Positions 18,106 through 27,445 are shown, counted from the first letter of the stretch. The stretch is DNA of 64,000 nucleotides from Weizmannia acidilactici (GCF_008974185.1 NZ_BKZP01000009.1:39575-103574); one strand, 5' to 3'. Numbers and translations: made by a program. Notes: generated by a model from the letters alone, not told the origin.

Positions 18106-19509
18106 ATGGATAAAAAATGGGGTTTATGGACGTTAACAATGTTTGTCGTAGGAAATATGGTGGGCGGTGGGATCTTTATGCTGCCGGCGAACCTGGCGCA
18201 AGTTTCGGGCGTACTCGGTTCGACGTTGGCATGGCTGCTGACCGGGTTCGGCGTCTTGACGATCGCGCTTGTGTTCGGAAATCTGGCAATCCGCAAACCG
18301 GAATTAAAAGCAGGGCCGCAAAGCTATGCCCAATCATTGTTTAAATCGAAAAAAGCGGGCAGAATCGCCGGCTACAGCATGGCATGGGGCTACTGGGCGG
18401 CCAACTGGGCTGCCACTGCTTCCGTCATCATTTCGTTTGCCGGCTATTTGACGACCTTTTTCCCGATCATGCAGAGCACGAAAATCATGGTTTCGATCGG
18501 ATCTTTCCAATTGGAAACTGGGAAATTCCTGACATTCGTTGTATGTACGGCGATGCTGTGGGGCATCCAGTGGATTCTCGCCCAAAATTTTAACAGCGGC
18601 GGGAAAATGAACCTCGTTGCAACGGTGACAAAAGTGCTCGGCTTTATGATGTTCATTGTCATCACGGTCTTTGCCTTTGATGACGCCAACTTCGGCAATG
18701 CGAAAGCTTTCGTGGATGCAAAGGGTAACGCCGTTCCGCTCGGCGGCCAGATCAATGGCGCGGCGATCTCGACATTATGGGCATTTGTCGGCATTGAGTC
18801 GGCCGTCATGCTTTCCAACCGCGCGAAATCGCAAAAAGATGTAAAAAAAGCAACACTGCTCGGCCTGCTCATTTCGATGCTCATTTATGTCGGCATTACG
18901 CTGCTTACGATGGGAGCCTTGTCTCAAGCTGAACTGCGCGCATCGCAAAAACCGCTTGTCGATGCGCTCGGGCAGGTACTCGGTGCAAACGGCCAGTATA
19001 TTTTGGCGGCATTGGCGCTGATCTCGCTGTTCGGTTCAACGGTCGGCTGGATTATTGTCAGCTCCGAAGTGCCGTACCAGGCGGCGAAAGCCGGGCTGTT
19101 CCCGGAACTTTTCGGAAAAAGCAATGGCAAAGGCTCGCCGGTCCGTTCACTAACCGTAACGAATATCATGACGCAAATCTTCTTATTCTCCACCGTTTCC
19201 GGTACGATTTCGGAGGCATATGATTTTGCGATTGTTGTGGCGACATTGGCATACTTGATCCCGTACCTCGTTTCGGTCATATACCAGTTCAAACTGGTTC
19301 TGACCGGGGAAACGTATACGACTTTGCGCACCCGCATAACAGATGGTATCATGACCGCGATGGCGCTTGTTTATTCAGTGTGGGTGATTATCACCGGCAC
19401 TGCCGATTTAAATACGTTCTTCCTCGGCATCGGGCTGTTTATCGTAGGATTGGTTTTGTACCCGGTTCTGATGAGGGAAAACATGGCATTGAAAGAAGTG
19501 TTGAATTAA
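18106..19509 (+). CDS. APC permease of the basic amino acid/polyamine antiporter type (ArcD/YvsH-like)
   Basis: A 467-residue carrier with about 12 helices. FVVGNMVGGGIFMLPANLAQ in helix 1 and FVGIESAVMLSNRAKSQKDV in helix 6 are typical of arginine/ornithine and related basic amino acid antiporters. AGAAGGTGG precedes the ATG. It is monocistronic with a terminator after it, and the group IIC intron ends 128 bp upstream. No arginine deiminase genes are nearby, so the substrate pair is not settled. Confidence 0.83.
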   Translation: MDKKWGLWTLTMFVVGNMVGGGIFMLPANLAQVSGVLGSTLAWLLTGFGVLTIALVFGNLAIRKPELKAGPQSYAQSLFKSKKAGRIAGYSMAWGYWAANWAATASVIISFAGYLTTFFPIMQSTKIMVSIGSFQLETGKFLTFVVCTAMLWGIQWILAQNFNSGGKMNLVATVTKVLGFMMFIVITVFAFDDANFGNAKAFVDAKGNAVPLGGQINGAAISTLWAFVGIESAVMLSNRAKSQKDVKKATLLGLLISMLIYVGITLLTMGALSQAELRASQKPLVDALGQVLGANGQYILAALALISLFGSTVGWIIVSSEVPYQAAKAGLFPELFGKSNGKGSPVRSLTVTNIMTQIFLFSTVSGTISEAYDFAIVVATLAYLIPYLVSVIYQFKLVLTGETYTTLRTRITDGIMTAMALVYSVWVIITGTADLNTFFLGIGLFIVGLVLYPVLMRENMALKEVLN

Positions 19510-19519
19510 CAAAAAGTAA

Positions 19520-19562
19520 GGAAACCCGTCGGGAAGACAATACTTCTCGACGGATTTCCTTC
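19520..19562 (+). terminator. Terminator of the antiporter-like gene
   Basis: GGAAACCCGTCGGGAAG pairs imperfectly with CTTCTCGACGGATTTCC around ACAATA; TTCG follows. Confidence 0.65.
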
Positions 19563-19639
19563 GATTCGGACATAGGATTGAAAATTCAATAAATTTCTGC
19601 GGATCCTTCGATTTTAGTAAAGGGGCGGAGGATCTTTTT

Positions 19640-20515
19640 CTTTTCGCTGATTTCTCGTACGGTTCAGCTGATTTTATTGGTCTTCCCGCTGATTTCTTGG
19701 GGAAATTCGCCGATTTTTTCAATGTTTTCGCTGATTCCTCTAAAATGAGTACGCTGACCGGCTGCTGTTTTAAGTTTCACCGCCGGTTTTTCAACTATTT
19801 TCTAATAGAGATGCGGCTATCATTTCTTTTTTTCTACTTTTCGCCGATTTCTTGTACCTTTACGCTGATTTTTTCGAACCTTCCGCTGATTTCCAAGGAA
19901 TGTCCGCCGATATTTCCGGAGTTTCCGCTGATTCCGGAAAAAGAGAGGAGGAGAACGGCCGGAGTTTCAGACTATAACGCCGTTTCTAGGGGAAATCTTG
20001 CAAAAGCTCAGTGCCGGTTCCTCCTTTTTTTGTCCAGCGCCGATTATTTGTGCGTTTTCGCTGATTTATTGGCCTTTTCGCTGATTTTTTGAGGAGATTC
20101 GCCGATTTCCCTCTAGTTTTCGCTGATTCCTCTAAAATGAGTAGGCTGACTGGCTGCTGTTTCAAGTTTCACCGCCGGTTTTTCAACTATTTTCTAATAG
20201 AGATGCGGCTATCATTTCTTTTTTTCTACTTTTCGCCGATTTCTTGTACCTTTCCGCTGATTTCCAAGGAATGTCCGCCGATATTTCCGGAGTTTCCGCT
20301 GATTCCGGAAAAAGAGAGGAGGAGAACGGTCGGAGTTTCAGACTATAACGCCGTTTCTAGGGGAAATCTTACAAAAGTTCAGTGCCGCTTCCTCCTTTTT
20401 TTTTGCCCAGCGCCGATTATTTGTGCGGCACCTCCGATTTAATAGGTCTTCCCGCTGATTACTTGAGGAAGTCCGCCAATTTCCCTCTAGTTTCCGCTTA
20501 TTCCGCAAAGCCGAA
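19640..20515. repeat. Composite repeat locus 1: two tandem copies with 21-bp-period CGCYGATTTC motifs
   Basis: CGCTGAT/CGCCGAT cores at 20234, 20255, 20276 and 20297 are exactly 21 bp apart. The larger module includes a conserved block GGCTGCTGTTT...CACCGCCGG and another with AACGCCGTTTCTAGGGG. It occurs twice in tandem (about 19690-20050 and 20090-20420), followed by a partial third copy. The locus lies between convergent genes. Short frames here have no credible start signals and I treat the region as non-coding. Confidence 0.85.
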
Positions 20516-20564
20516 AAGAAAAAATCATCGCAGTTTCAGACGCCGCCATCATTCAAACCGCATT

Positions 20565-20599
20565 TAAAAAAGGATGCCGCCCAAAAGGGGACATCCTTC
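20565..20599 (-). terminator. Terminator of the iron alcohol dehydrogenase gene
   Basis: On the minus strand AAGGATGTCCCC and GGGCGGCATCC pair around TTTT, followed by TTTTTTAAA. Confidence 0.8.
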
Positions 20600-20603
20600 C
20601 GCA

Positions 20604-21761
20604 TTACAAACACATTTTTAAAATCTCGTAAACATCTTCTTTAGTAAGTTTTGTGAAGTTGCCGATCGGGCCGAATGGCAGGGCTTTTTCCGCCATGACA
20701 TCAAGTTTGTCATCCCCGATATTGTAATCGGCAAGGCGGCTTGGTGCGCCAATTTCGTTAAAGAAAGCGCGGACCGCATCGATGCCGGCCAAAGCAACTT
20801 CTTCATCCGTTTTCCCTTCCGGATCCACGCCCCACACTTCCACAGCAAACCGTTTGAAACGCGGGACATTTTCTTTATAAACGTACTTCATCCAGTTCGG
20901 GAAGATGATCGCAAGGCCGCCGCCGTGCGGAATATCGTAAACGGCGCTGACCGCATGCTCGATCGAGTGCGTCGCCCAGTCCGTTTCAACGCCGGTGGCC
21001 AGCAGACCGTTCAGCGCAAATGTCGAACTCAGCATCAAGTTGGCGCGCGCATCATAATCTTCAAGGTTTTGGAGCACTTTGCGCGCATTTTCAATGACCG
21101 TTTTCATGATTGTTTCTGCAAAACCGGTTTGCAACGGGATTTCTTTCGTATGGGAGAAATATTGTTCAAACACATGCGAAAGCGTATCTGAAATGCCGTA
21201 AACGGTTTGGTTTTTCGGTACGGTGAACGTATTTTCCGGATCAAGGATCGAGAAGGTCGGGAACGTCATGCCTGCCCCGTGTTTCTGCTTCGTTTCCCAA
21301 TTGGTGACGACGGAGCCCCGGTTCATTTCCGACCCGGTTGCCGCCAACGTGAGCACCGTACCGAGCGGGAGGGCCTTTTCGGCTTTCGCTTTTCTTTCAT
21401 AAAAATCCCACACATCGCCGTCATACAGGGCGCCCACCGCAATCGCTTTGGAGCAGTCGATGACGCTGCCGCCGCCGACAGCCAAAATCCAATCGAGTTC
21501 GTTTTCGCGGATGATGGAAATCCCCTTTTTGACCGTCGACAGGCGCGGGTTCGGCTCAACGCCGGCCAGTTCCAGCACATTGCAGCCTTTCTTTTGGAAG
21601 ATAGCCTGCAGTTTGTCATAAAGCCCTGAACGTTTGATGCTGCCACCGCCGTACACAAGCAAAATCCGCTTGCCGAGCTGGTCGATTTTCTCTTCCAGCT
21701 TATTCAGCTGCCCTTTTCCGAAAATCAATTCAGTCGGATTGTAAAATGTAAATGGGTTCAT
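20604..21761 (-). CDS. Iron-containing NAD(P)-dependent alcohol dehydrogenase (butanol dehydrogenase type, YugJ-like)
   Basis: A 385-residue cytoplasmic group III alcohol dehydrogenase that reduces aldehydes or oxidises primary alcohols. [13 protein letters not shown] (NAD binding) lies near residue 95. The metal-binding histidines are seen in [32 protein letters not shown] and nearby. ATG 21761 is chosen because [18 protein letters not shown] is the conserved YugJ/BdhA opening and GAAGG precedes it. Monocistronic, with its own terminator. Confidence 0.9.
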   Translation of the reverse strand: MNPFTFYNPTELIFGKGQLNKLEEKIDQLGKRILLVYGGGSIKRSGLYDKLQAIFQKKGCNVLELAGVEPNPRLSTVKKGISIIRENELDWILAVGGGSVIDCSKAIAVGALYDGDVWDFYERKAKAEKALPLGTVLTLAATGSEMNRGSVVTNWETKQKHGAGMTFPTFSILDPENTFTVPKNQTVYGISDTLSHVFEQYFSHTKEIPLQTGFAETIMKTVIENARKVLQNLEDYDARANLMLSSTFALNGLLATGVETDWATHSIEHAVSAVYDIPHGGGLAIIFPNWMKYVYKENVPRFKRFAVEVWGVDPEGKTDEEVALAGIDAVRAFFNEIGAPSRLADYNIGDDKLDVMAEKALPFGPIGNFTKLTKEDVYEILKMCL

Positions 21762-21891
21762 GCAACAACCTTCTTTCCTTTGCGTTTTACAGACAGATTG
21801 TACCACATTTTAGGATGCATCAATTAATTTAAAGGCTTGCATGGTGAAGACAGAATCCCGTGGTAAAATAGAAAAAAACGGAAGTGATACG

Positions 21892-22515
21892 ATGGAAAGT
21901 GAACGGTTGAAAATTTTTGATGAAAATGGTGCGGAAATCGGGACGGCAACTCGCGCGGAAGTCCACAAGAAAGGGCTGTGGCACGAAACCTTCCACCTGT
22001 GGCTGATCGGTCAGGAAAAAGGGGCTGCACACATTTATTTCCAAATCCGCAGCCCGCAGAAAAAAGATTTCCCGAATAAGCTCGACATTACGGCAGCAGG
22101 GCATTTGCTTGCGCATGAAAGCGTGGAAGACGGCATACGGGAAGTGAAAGAAGAACTGGGGCTGGATCTCTCCATGGATTCGCTGGTCCCGGTTGGAACC
22201 ATTCCGAACGTGACGGAAAGGGAAGGCTTTATTGACCGTGAAATATGTCATATTTTCTTACATAAATGGTCAGGGGAAGTGGAAGATTTCCGGCTGCAAA
22301 AGGAAGAAGTAGCAGGAATCGTAAAAGCCAGCCTTGAAGAATTTGCCGCTTACTGCGAAAGAAAAATCCGCTCCCTGCATGTCGAAGGGTTTATGATCGA
22401 TGAAACCGGGCGGCGGCATCCGGTGCAAAAATTCGTACAGCCGGGAGATTTTGCCCCGCACGAATCCGCATATTATGCGAAATTGATAGAGGCAATTGGG
22501 AAAAATTTTTGCTAA
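21892..22515 (+). CDS. Nudix hydrolase (IPP isomerase-like subgroup, YfcD type)
   Basis: A 207-residue cytoplasmic protein. The Nudix box begins GHLLAHESVEDGIREVKEEL at about residue 69 and coordinates Mg2+ for cleavage of a nucleoside diphosphate linked to another group. HKKGLWHETFHLWLI near the N-terminus and the overall layout resemble isopentenyl-diphosphate isomerase-like Nudix proteins. ATG 21892 follows GGAAGTGAT; a start 51 bp earlier has no ribosome binding site. It is divergent from the dehydrogenase gene. Substrate unknown. Confidence 0.82.
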   Translation: MESERLKIFDENGAEIGTATRAEVHKKGLWHETFHLWLIGQEKGAAHIYFQIRSPQKKDFPNKLDITAAGHLLAHESVEDGIREVKEELGLDLSMDSLVPVGTIPNVTEREGFIDREICHIFLHKWSGEVEDFRLQKEEVAGIVKASLEEFAAYCERKIRSLHVEGFMIDETGRRHPVQKFVQPGDFAPHESAYYAKLIEAIGKNFC

Positions 22516-22529
22516 CATTAGCGTTTTTT
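22511..22529 (+). terminator. Short terminator of the Nudix gene
   Basis: GCTAA and TTAGC with a 2-nt loop, followed by GTTTTTT, overlapping the stop codon. Weak stem. Confidence 0.45.
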
Positions 22530-22559
22530 CCAGATTCATTCATCATATTTTAATCATGA

Positions 22560-22709
22560 TGGTCTAACATAAGATCGTCTGAAGGCTGTGCGGTTCCGCG
22601 GACTCTGGCTGCCGTTTCGGCAAGGGTCGGGCCGGTGGTTATGACCGCGGATCCGGGCGGCGCCGATCATTTAAGATAAAGGGCACTCGAACAGTGGTGC
22701 CCTTTTTTG
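22560..22709 (+). ncRNA. Candidate structured small RNA upstream of the ammonium transporter
   Basis: About 110 bp of unusually GC-rich sequence with several self-complementary blocks (GCGGTTCCGCGGACTC, GCCGTTTCGGC, GGTTATGACCGCGGATCC). It ends in a strong intrinsic terminator, GGGCAC...GTGCCC followed by TTTTTTG. The transporter promoter and its TnrA box lie downstream of this terminator, so it would be a separate transcript. No known RNA family was recognised and no clear promoter seen. Confidence 0.35.
22678..22709 (+). terminator. Strong intrinsic terminator upstream of amt
   Basis: GGGCAC and GTGCCC arms around a 10-nt loop (TCGAACAGTG) with a clean T-run. Confidence 0.8.
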
Positions 22710-22735
22710 CGTTTAAAATCGGTTACACAAAAGTT

Positions 22736-22752
22736 TGTAAGAAAACCTTACA
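22736..22752 (+). promoter_or_regulatory. TnrA/GlnR box of the ammonium transporter
   Basis: TGTAAGAAAACCTTACA matches the TnrA/GlnR consensus at 16 of 17 positions. It lies about 80 bp upstream of the predicted start of transcription. This fits nitrogen-limitation control of the Bacillus amt (nrgA) gene. Confidence 0.75.
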
Positions 22753-22791
22753 ATAAAAACAAAAATTTTTAAAAAAATTAGAGAAAAAGTA

Positions 22792-22820
22792 TTGAAAAAT
22801 TGTCTGACATCACATATGAT
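22792..22820 (+). promoter_or_regulatory. Promoter of amt
   Basis: TTGAAA (22792-22797) and TATGAT (22815-22820) with a 17-bp spacer. Confidence 0.6.
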
Positions 22821-22874
22821 AATTCATATAACAAACACAAGTTAAAAAAACTAACATAAGAAAGGGAGAGGTAA

Positions 22875-24128
22875 ATGGTTCCTGCAGATTCAGTATTTAT
22901 GTTTGTGTCGACAGCGCTGGTATGGATCATGACGCCTGCAATTGCGCTTTTTTACGGGGGCATGGTAAAAAGCAAAAACGTTTTGAGCACGGCCATGTAC
23001 AGCTTCGGTTCGCTCGGAATTGTTTCGGTATTATGGATTCTTGTCGGTTATTCCCTTGCATTTTCCACAGGCGGCAACGCGATCCTGGGCGATTTAAGCT
23101 GGGCAGGGCTGCACAATGTCACATTTAAGCCGAATGCGGATTACAGCGCAACCATTCCGCATAATTTATTCATGATGTTCCAAATGACTTTCGCTGTTTT
23201 GACAATTGCCATTATTTCCGGTGGATTTGTCGGGCGGTTACGTTTCTCGGCTTACTTGATTTTCATCTCTTTATGGTGCGTGCTTGTTTATGCGCCGGTT
23301 GCTCACTGGGTATGGGGTGTTGGCGGATGGCTCCGCAACCTTGGCACACTGGATTTTGCAGGCGGGAACGTTGTCCACATTTCTTCCGGTGTTGCAGCAC
23401 TTGTGCTTGCGCTTGTTCTTGGTAAACGGAAAGAAGAAGAGACCGGGCGCCATAATTTAATGCTTGTTTTGCTCGGCGGCAGTCTCCTGTGGCTCGGATG
23501 GTTCGGATTTAACGTAGGAAGCGCGTTAACTTTAAATGATGTTGCGATGTACGCATTTATCAATACGAATACTGCAGCGGCTTGCGGTTTAATTGGATGG
23601 GCCGGAATCGAATGGATCGTCAACAAAAAACCAACTTTGTCCGGTGCCATTTCCGGTGGCATTGCAGGGCTGGTTGCGATCACGCCGGCGGCAGGATTTG
23701 TCACGCCAATGGCATCCATTTTGATCGGTTTGGTCGGTGGCATCGTCTGCTTCTGGGGTGTCACGTATTTGAAATCGAAACTCGGCTACGATGATACGCT
23801 CGATGCATTCGGCATTCATGGCATCGGCGGCACATGGGGCGGCATTGCAACAGGCTTGTTCGCAACAAAAGCGGTCAATTCAGCCGGCGCGAACGGCTTG
23901 TTCTACGGCGACCCGACGCTCGTTTTAAAACAGCTTGTCGCCATTGTCTCCACGTACATTTTCGTCGCAGTTGTCTCATTTGTCATCATTAAAGCCATCC
24001 AATTGTTCATGCCGATCCGCGTCGATGAAGAAGCTGAAATCAAAGGCCTAGACATCACGATGCACGGCGAACATGCTTATGGCGAGCCGTATGAAGAAGT
24101 CGCATATGAACATGCTGCAGCAAAATAA
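22875..24128 (+). CDS. amt: Ammonium transporter, Amt/MEP/Rh family
   Basis: Conducts ammonium or ammonia across the membrane. It is 417 residues with about 11 helices. Family blocks include ALFYGGMVKSKNVLSTAMYS near residue 25, HISSGVAALVLA near 170 (first pore histidine) and DAFGIHGIGGTWGGIATGLF near 310 (second pore histidine). GAAAGGGAGAGG precedes the ATG. Unlike many Bacillus genomes there is no glnK/nrgB (PII) gene behind it; the next gene is a sensor kinase after a terminator. Confidence 0.95.
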   Translation: MVPADSVFMFVSTALVWIMTPAIALFYGGMVKSKNVLSTAMYSFGSLGIVSVLWILVGYSLAFSTGGNAILGDLSWAGLHNVTFKPNADYSATIPHNLFMMFQMTFAVLTIAIISGGFVGRLRFSAYLIFISLWCVLVYAPVAHWVWGVGGWLRNLGTLDFAGGNVVHISSGVAALVLALVLGKRKEEETGRHNLMLVLLGGSLLWLGWFGFNVGSALTLNDVAMYAFINTNTAAACGLIGWAGIEWIVNKKPTLSGAISGGIAGLVAITPAAGFVTPMASILIGLVGGIVCFWGVTYLKSKLGYDDTLDAFGIHGIGGTWGGIATGLFATKAVNSAGANGLFYGDPTLVLKQLVAIVSTYIFVAVVSFVIIKAIQLFMPIRVDEEAEIKGLDITMHGEHAYGEPYEEVAYEHAAAK

Positions 24129-24136
24129 TGTGAGAA

Positions 24137-24163
24137 AAGAGCCGGAGACACCGGTTCTGTTTC
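24137..24163 (+). terminator. Terminator of amt
   Basis: AGAGCCGG and CCGGTTCT pair around AGACA, followed by GTTT. The rest of 24164-24453 shows no gene. Confidence 0.65.
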
Positions 24164-24453
24164 CGGGCTGCTGGGAATTTCCTGGCAGTCTTATTTTTGG
24201 TGTAATAAAGCCGGACAGTTGTCATCCACTGGGAAAAATCAGGCAGCCTTGTTGTTTACGCGTACAAAAGTCGGACGCAATATGAATAGAGATTGGAAAT
24301 AATTTCTTTTGTGAAAAAAGCAGTGAGATACCATAACGCGTACAGGATTACCGCTTTTTGTAGCTATGTAACCGCCCCTTTTTTGCACAGTATTATAAAA
24401 TTTTTGCAAAATCATGTAAAATAAGTGCATGTAGGGTTTTGTGGGGGATGGGG

Positions 24454-26046
24454 ATGCGCAGAATAAGAGTTTCATTACAGACAAAAATATTGGGGCTTGT
24501 TCTCCTGATGTCATTTTTCATTATCGGGACGCTTGCAAGTTACTTTATGATCATGGAAAGCCGGCAAATTGAAGCTCAGGACGGCCGCCTCGCTTTGGAG
24601 ATTGCGAAAACGGTCGCGACGATGCCGACGTTAATTGATGCGTTTCAAAGCAAGAATCCGGCTGAAACGATCCAGCCGCTTGCGGAAAAAATCCGCATGC
24701 AGACAGGCGCGGAGTTTATCGTCGTCGGCAACAGGGAAGGCATCCGCTACTCACATCCGCTAAAAAACCGGATTGGAAAGAAAATGGTGGGCGGAGACAA
24801 TGAGCGGGCGATTTTAAAAGGCGAATCATACATATCGAAAGCGAACGGATCGCTCGGCCCGTCGCTGCGCGGCAAAACGCCGATCCGTGACCGGAACGGG
24901 AAAATCATCGGTGTTGTATCGGTCGGTTTCATGCTGAGAGACATTCACGAGCAAATGGACAACCGTGCGAAAGAAGCCGGGGGTGTCGCGCTGCTTTCTT
25001 TTTTGGCCGCCGTATTGGGGAGCGCGCTTCTTGCGCGGGATATCCGCAAAGACACAATGGGGCTCGAACCGTACGAAATTGCGGCACTTTACAAAGAAAA
25101 ACGGGCGATTTTGCATGCGGTAAAAGAAGGGATCATTGCGGTTGACCGTGCAGGTTTTGTGACCACAATGAACCAGCCGGCAAAAAACTTGCTGCATATT
25201 GGCGGTTCTGTCAGGCGCATGAAAGTCGATGAGTTGGTTCCGGCTTCCTTTTTTTATGAGGTAATGGAATCGAAACGGCCGAAGATGGACCGGGAGATGG
25301 TATGGAAAGGCCGGACGCTGATTGTAAACAGTACCCCGATCCTGGATGAGCATGGGGAAGTACAGGGGGCCGTGGCATCCTTCCGCGACAGGTCTGAAAT
25401 CGAAAGGATGGTCAATACATTGAGCGAAGTCCGCAAATATTCGGAAGATCTGCGCGCCCAGTCCCACGAGTACGCAAATAAACTGCATGTCATCTCCGGG
25501 TTGTTGCAGTTGGGGGCATATGAGGATGCCGTCGAATTTATCCGCGCAGAATCGGCAAGCCTGCAAAACCAGCATGCCCGTGTTTTTCAAAATATTAAGG
25601 ATTCAAAAGTCCAGGCGGTTTTGCTGGGGAAACTGGGCAGAGCATCGGAAAAGAAAATCCATTTTGATATCGATCCGAACAGTTCTTTGCAATCGCTTCC
25701 AAAATATATCGATTTATCCCGGTTGATTGTCATTATCGGCAATTTGCTGGATAACGCTTTTGAAGCAGCGGCAAAAGCGCAAAATCCAACGGTCTTGTTT
25801 TTTGCGACAGATTTGGGCAGCGATATTGTTTTTGAAATCAGTGATAATGGAACCGGTATAGAACAGACAATGCTGGGACGTATATTTGAAAGGGGTTTTA
25901 CGACGAAAACGGGAGAAGCTGCGAGGGGATTCGGGCTGTCCAATGTCGACCACGCCGTTTCCGAATTGGGGGGATTTATTGAAGTCCACAGCAACCCCGG
26001 GGAAGGGTCGGTTTTTACCGTCTATTTGCCGAAAGGGGAGGAGTGA
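24454..26046 (+). CDS. citS: CitA/DcuS-family sensor histidine kinase (CitS-like)
   Basis: A membrane sensor for di- or tricarboxylates, about 530 residues. Order: helix 1 (residues 8-30), extracytoplasmic PASTA-like CitAP/PDC sensor domain to about 165, helix 2, PAS domain (about 215-310), then a Spo0B-like dimerisation helix with the phospho-acceptor histidine in SHEYANKLHVISGLLQLGAY near 338. A HATPase_c domain follows: NLLDNAFEAA, ISDNGTGI, GFGLSNVDHAV. ATG 24454 has GGGGG suitably upstream; TTG 24439 is less likely. It precedes its response regulator by 6 bp. The citrate assignment is inferred from the CitM-type gene downstream; malate or another acid is possible. Confidence 0.82.
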   Translation: MRRIRVSLQTKILGLVLLMSFFIIGTLASYFMIMESRQIEAQDGRLALEIAKTVATMPTLIDAFQSKNPAETIQPLAEKIRMQTGAEFIVVGNREGIRYSHPLKNRIGKKMVGGDNERAILKGESYISKANGSLGPSLRGKTPIRDRNGKIIGVVSVGFMLRDIHEQMDNRAKEAGGVALLSFLAAVLGSALLARDIRKDTMGLEPYEIAALYKEKRAILHAVKEGIIAVDRAGFVTTMNQPAKNLLHIGGSVRRMKVDELVPASFFYEVMESKRPKMDREMVWKGRTLIVNSTPILDEHGEVQGAVASFRDRSEIERMVNTLSEVRKYSEDLRAQSHEYANKLHVISGLLQLGAYEDAVEFIRAESASLQNQHARVFQNIKDSKVQAVLLGKLGRASEKKIHFDIDPNSSLQSLPKYIDLSRLIVIIGNLLDNAFEAAAKAQNPTVLFFATDLGSDIVFEISDNGTGIEQTMLGRIFERGFTTKTGEAARGFGLSNVDHAVSELGGFIEVHSNPGEGSVFTVYLPKGEE

Positions 26047-26052
26047 CGGATC

Positions 26053-26733
26053 GTGAAAACTATAAAAGCGGTGATTGCTGAAGATGATTTCCGTGTGGCG
26101 CAGGTACATGAAAAGTTTTTGGGGGAATTTCCTTGCTTTAAAGTCGTGGGCAAAGCGCTGAATGCAAAAGAAACGCTGCAGTTGGTTCGGGAAAAAAAGC
26201 CTGACTTTTTGCTTTTGGATGTTTATTTTCCCGACCGGCTCGGCGTTGATTTGCTGGCTGACCTTAGGCTCCAGTTTCCGCATTTGGACATCATGATGAT
26301 TACGGCAGCCGCGGAAAAAGATTTTATTGAAAAAGCGCTCCATTATGGGGTTGAGCATTATTTCATCAAGCCGGTATCACTGGATCAATTTAAACGCGCG
26401 ATCAAAAAGTACTTGGATAAAAAAAGCCTGTTTCAAACGGCGGATACAGTTGACCAGGCGTGGGTCGATTCGCTGTTCGGGGCGGCGCGGCAAGAAGCGG
26501 CGTCTAAAGAAACGCCGCTGCCGAAAGGGATTGATGCGATTACGCTCGGAAAAGTGAAAGCGGTGCTACTTCCGGACCAGGGGCAGTCCGCGGAGCAAGT
26601 CGCCGAAAAAATCGGCGCCTCTCGGACAACTGCGCGCCGCTATTTGGAATACTTGGTTTCGGCACATATTTGCAGGGCAGAAGTGGAATACGGCATTGTC
26701 GGAAGACCGGAACGGAAATATTACCTCGTGTAA
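26053..26733 (+). CDS. citT: CitB/DcuR-family response regulator (CitT-like)
   Basis: A 226-residue cytoplasmic regulator. The receiver domain has the acidic pair EDD at residues 10-12, phospho-acceptor Asp56 in FLLLDVYFPD and the conserved lysine in HYFIKPVS. The C-terminal helix-turn-helix (QVAEKIGASRTTARRYLEYL) matches the CitT/DcuR type that activates carboxylate transport genes. GTG start at 26053 follows GGGGAGGAG. Probably activates the CitM-family gene 810 bp downstream. Confidence 0.85.
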   Translation: MKTIKAVIAEDDFRVAQVHEKFLGEFPCFKVVGKALNAKETLQLVREKKPDFLLLDVYFPDRLGVDLLADLRLQFPHLDIMMITAAAEKDFIEKALHYGVEHYFIKPVSLDQFKRAIKKYLDKKSLFQTADTVDQAWVDSLFGAARQEAASKETPLPKGIDAITLGKVKAVLLPDQGQSAEQVAEKIGASRTTARRYLEYLVSAHICRAEVEYGIVGRPERKYYLV

Positions 26734-26759
26734 AGCACGGGCCTCCAGAAAAGGATAAA

Positions 26760-27130
26760 GCGGCGCTGAACTTTTGAAAGATTTTCCAAGAAACGGCGTT
26801 AAAGTCTGACACTACGGCCGTTCTCCCCCTTCTCTTTTTCCGGAATCAGCGGTAACTAGAGGGGAATCGGTGGTCTTCCCTTGGAAATCGTCGGAAGGTT
26901 AGAAAAAATCAGCGGAAAGGTACGAGAAATCGGCGAAAAGTAGAAAAGAAGAGAGGATAGCCGCATCCCCATTAGAAAATGGCTGAAAAACCGGCGGTGA
27001 AACTTGAAACGGCAGCCAGTCAGCCTACTCATTTTAGAGGAATCAGCGAAAACATTGAAAAAATCGGCGAATTTTCTCAAAAGATCAGCGAAAAGGCCAA
27101 TAAATCAGCGGAAACGCCCAAATAATCGGC
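26760..27130. repeat. Composite repeat locus 2, inverted orientation
   Basis: AAATCAGCG/AAATCGGCG motifs, the complement of the CGCYGATTT core, recur through this block. It shares long near-identical stretches with locus 1 (AACGGCGTTAAAGTCTGA, CTTTTTCCGGAATCAGCGG, GAAAACCGGCGGTGAAACTT). It directly follows the citT-like gene. I see no coding evidence. Confidence 0.82.
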
Positions 27131-27445
27131 GCTGAGCAAAAAAACAGGAGGAAGCGGCGGGATCAGCCCCGCTTTTTCGTGGACAAAATGAATCTGAGCG
27201 GTGGAGGCGATTGCTCGGGCCTGCAGGAAAATCGCCCTGGCTTTTCGTGGACAAAACGAACCGGGGCTGCCCAAACCAGTGTGATGGGTACGCTGTTTTT
27301 CGTGACTGAATTTGGAGCGCAAAGAATTGCCAAAACCGGCGGACAATTCCGCCGGTTTTTTGACAAAATGACTTCAGGGCGGTGCAAGCGATGCCTGAAG
27401 CCGGACGGGACAATCCCGCCGCTTTTCCGTGCACAAAATGAACAA
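27131..27445. repeat. Tandem hairpin-plus-T-run units with about 68-bp spacing
   Basis: CTTTTTCGTGGACAAAATGA-like segments occur near 27171, 27241, 27291, 27352 and 27421; two neighbouring pairs are 68 bp apart. Each is preceded by a GC-rich mini-hairpin, the best being AAAACCGGCGGA with its perfect mirror around CAAT (27333-27360) followed by TTTTTT. The units resemble serial mini-terminators. They lie between the repeat block and citM. Confidence 0.6.

Noticed and set aside
19697..20442. Two similar plus-strand frames of 131 and 117 codons
   Set aside because: They are translations of the tandem composite repeat, rich in phenylalanine and proline, without a plausible start or protein family.
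22560..22709. Interpretation of the GC-rich block as a known riboswitch (guanidine, ZTP, fluoride or T-box)
   Set aside because: None of the conserved cores of these classes is present, and the terminator lies upstream of the amt promoter.
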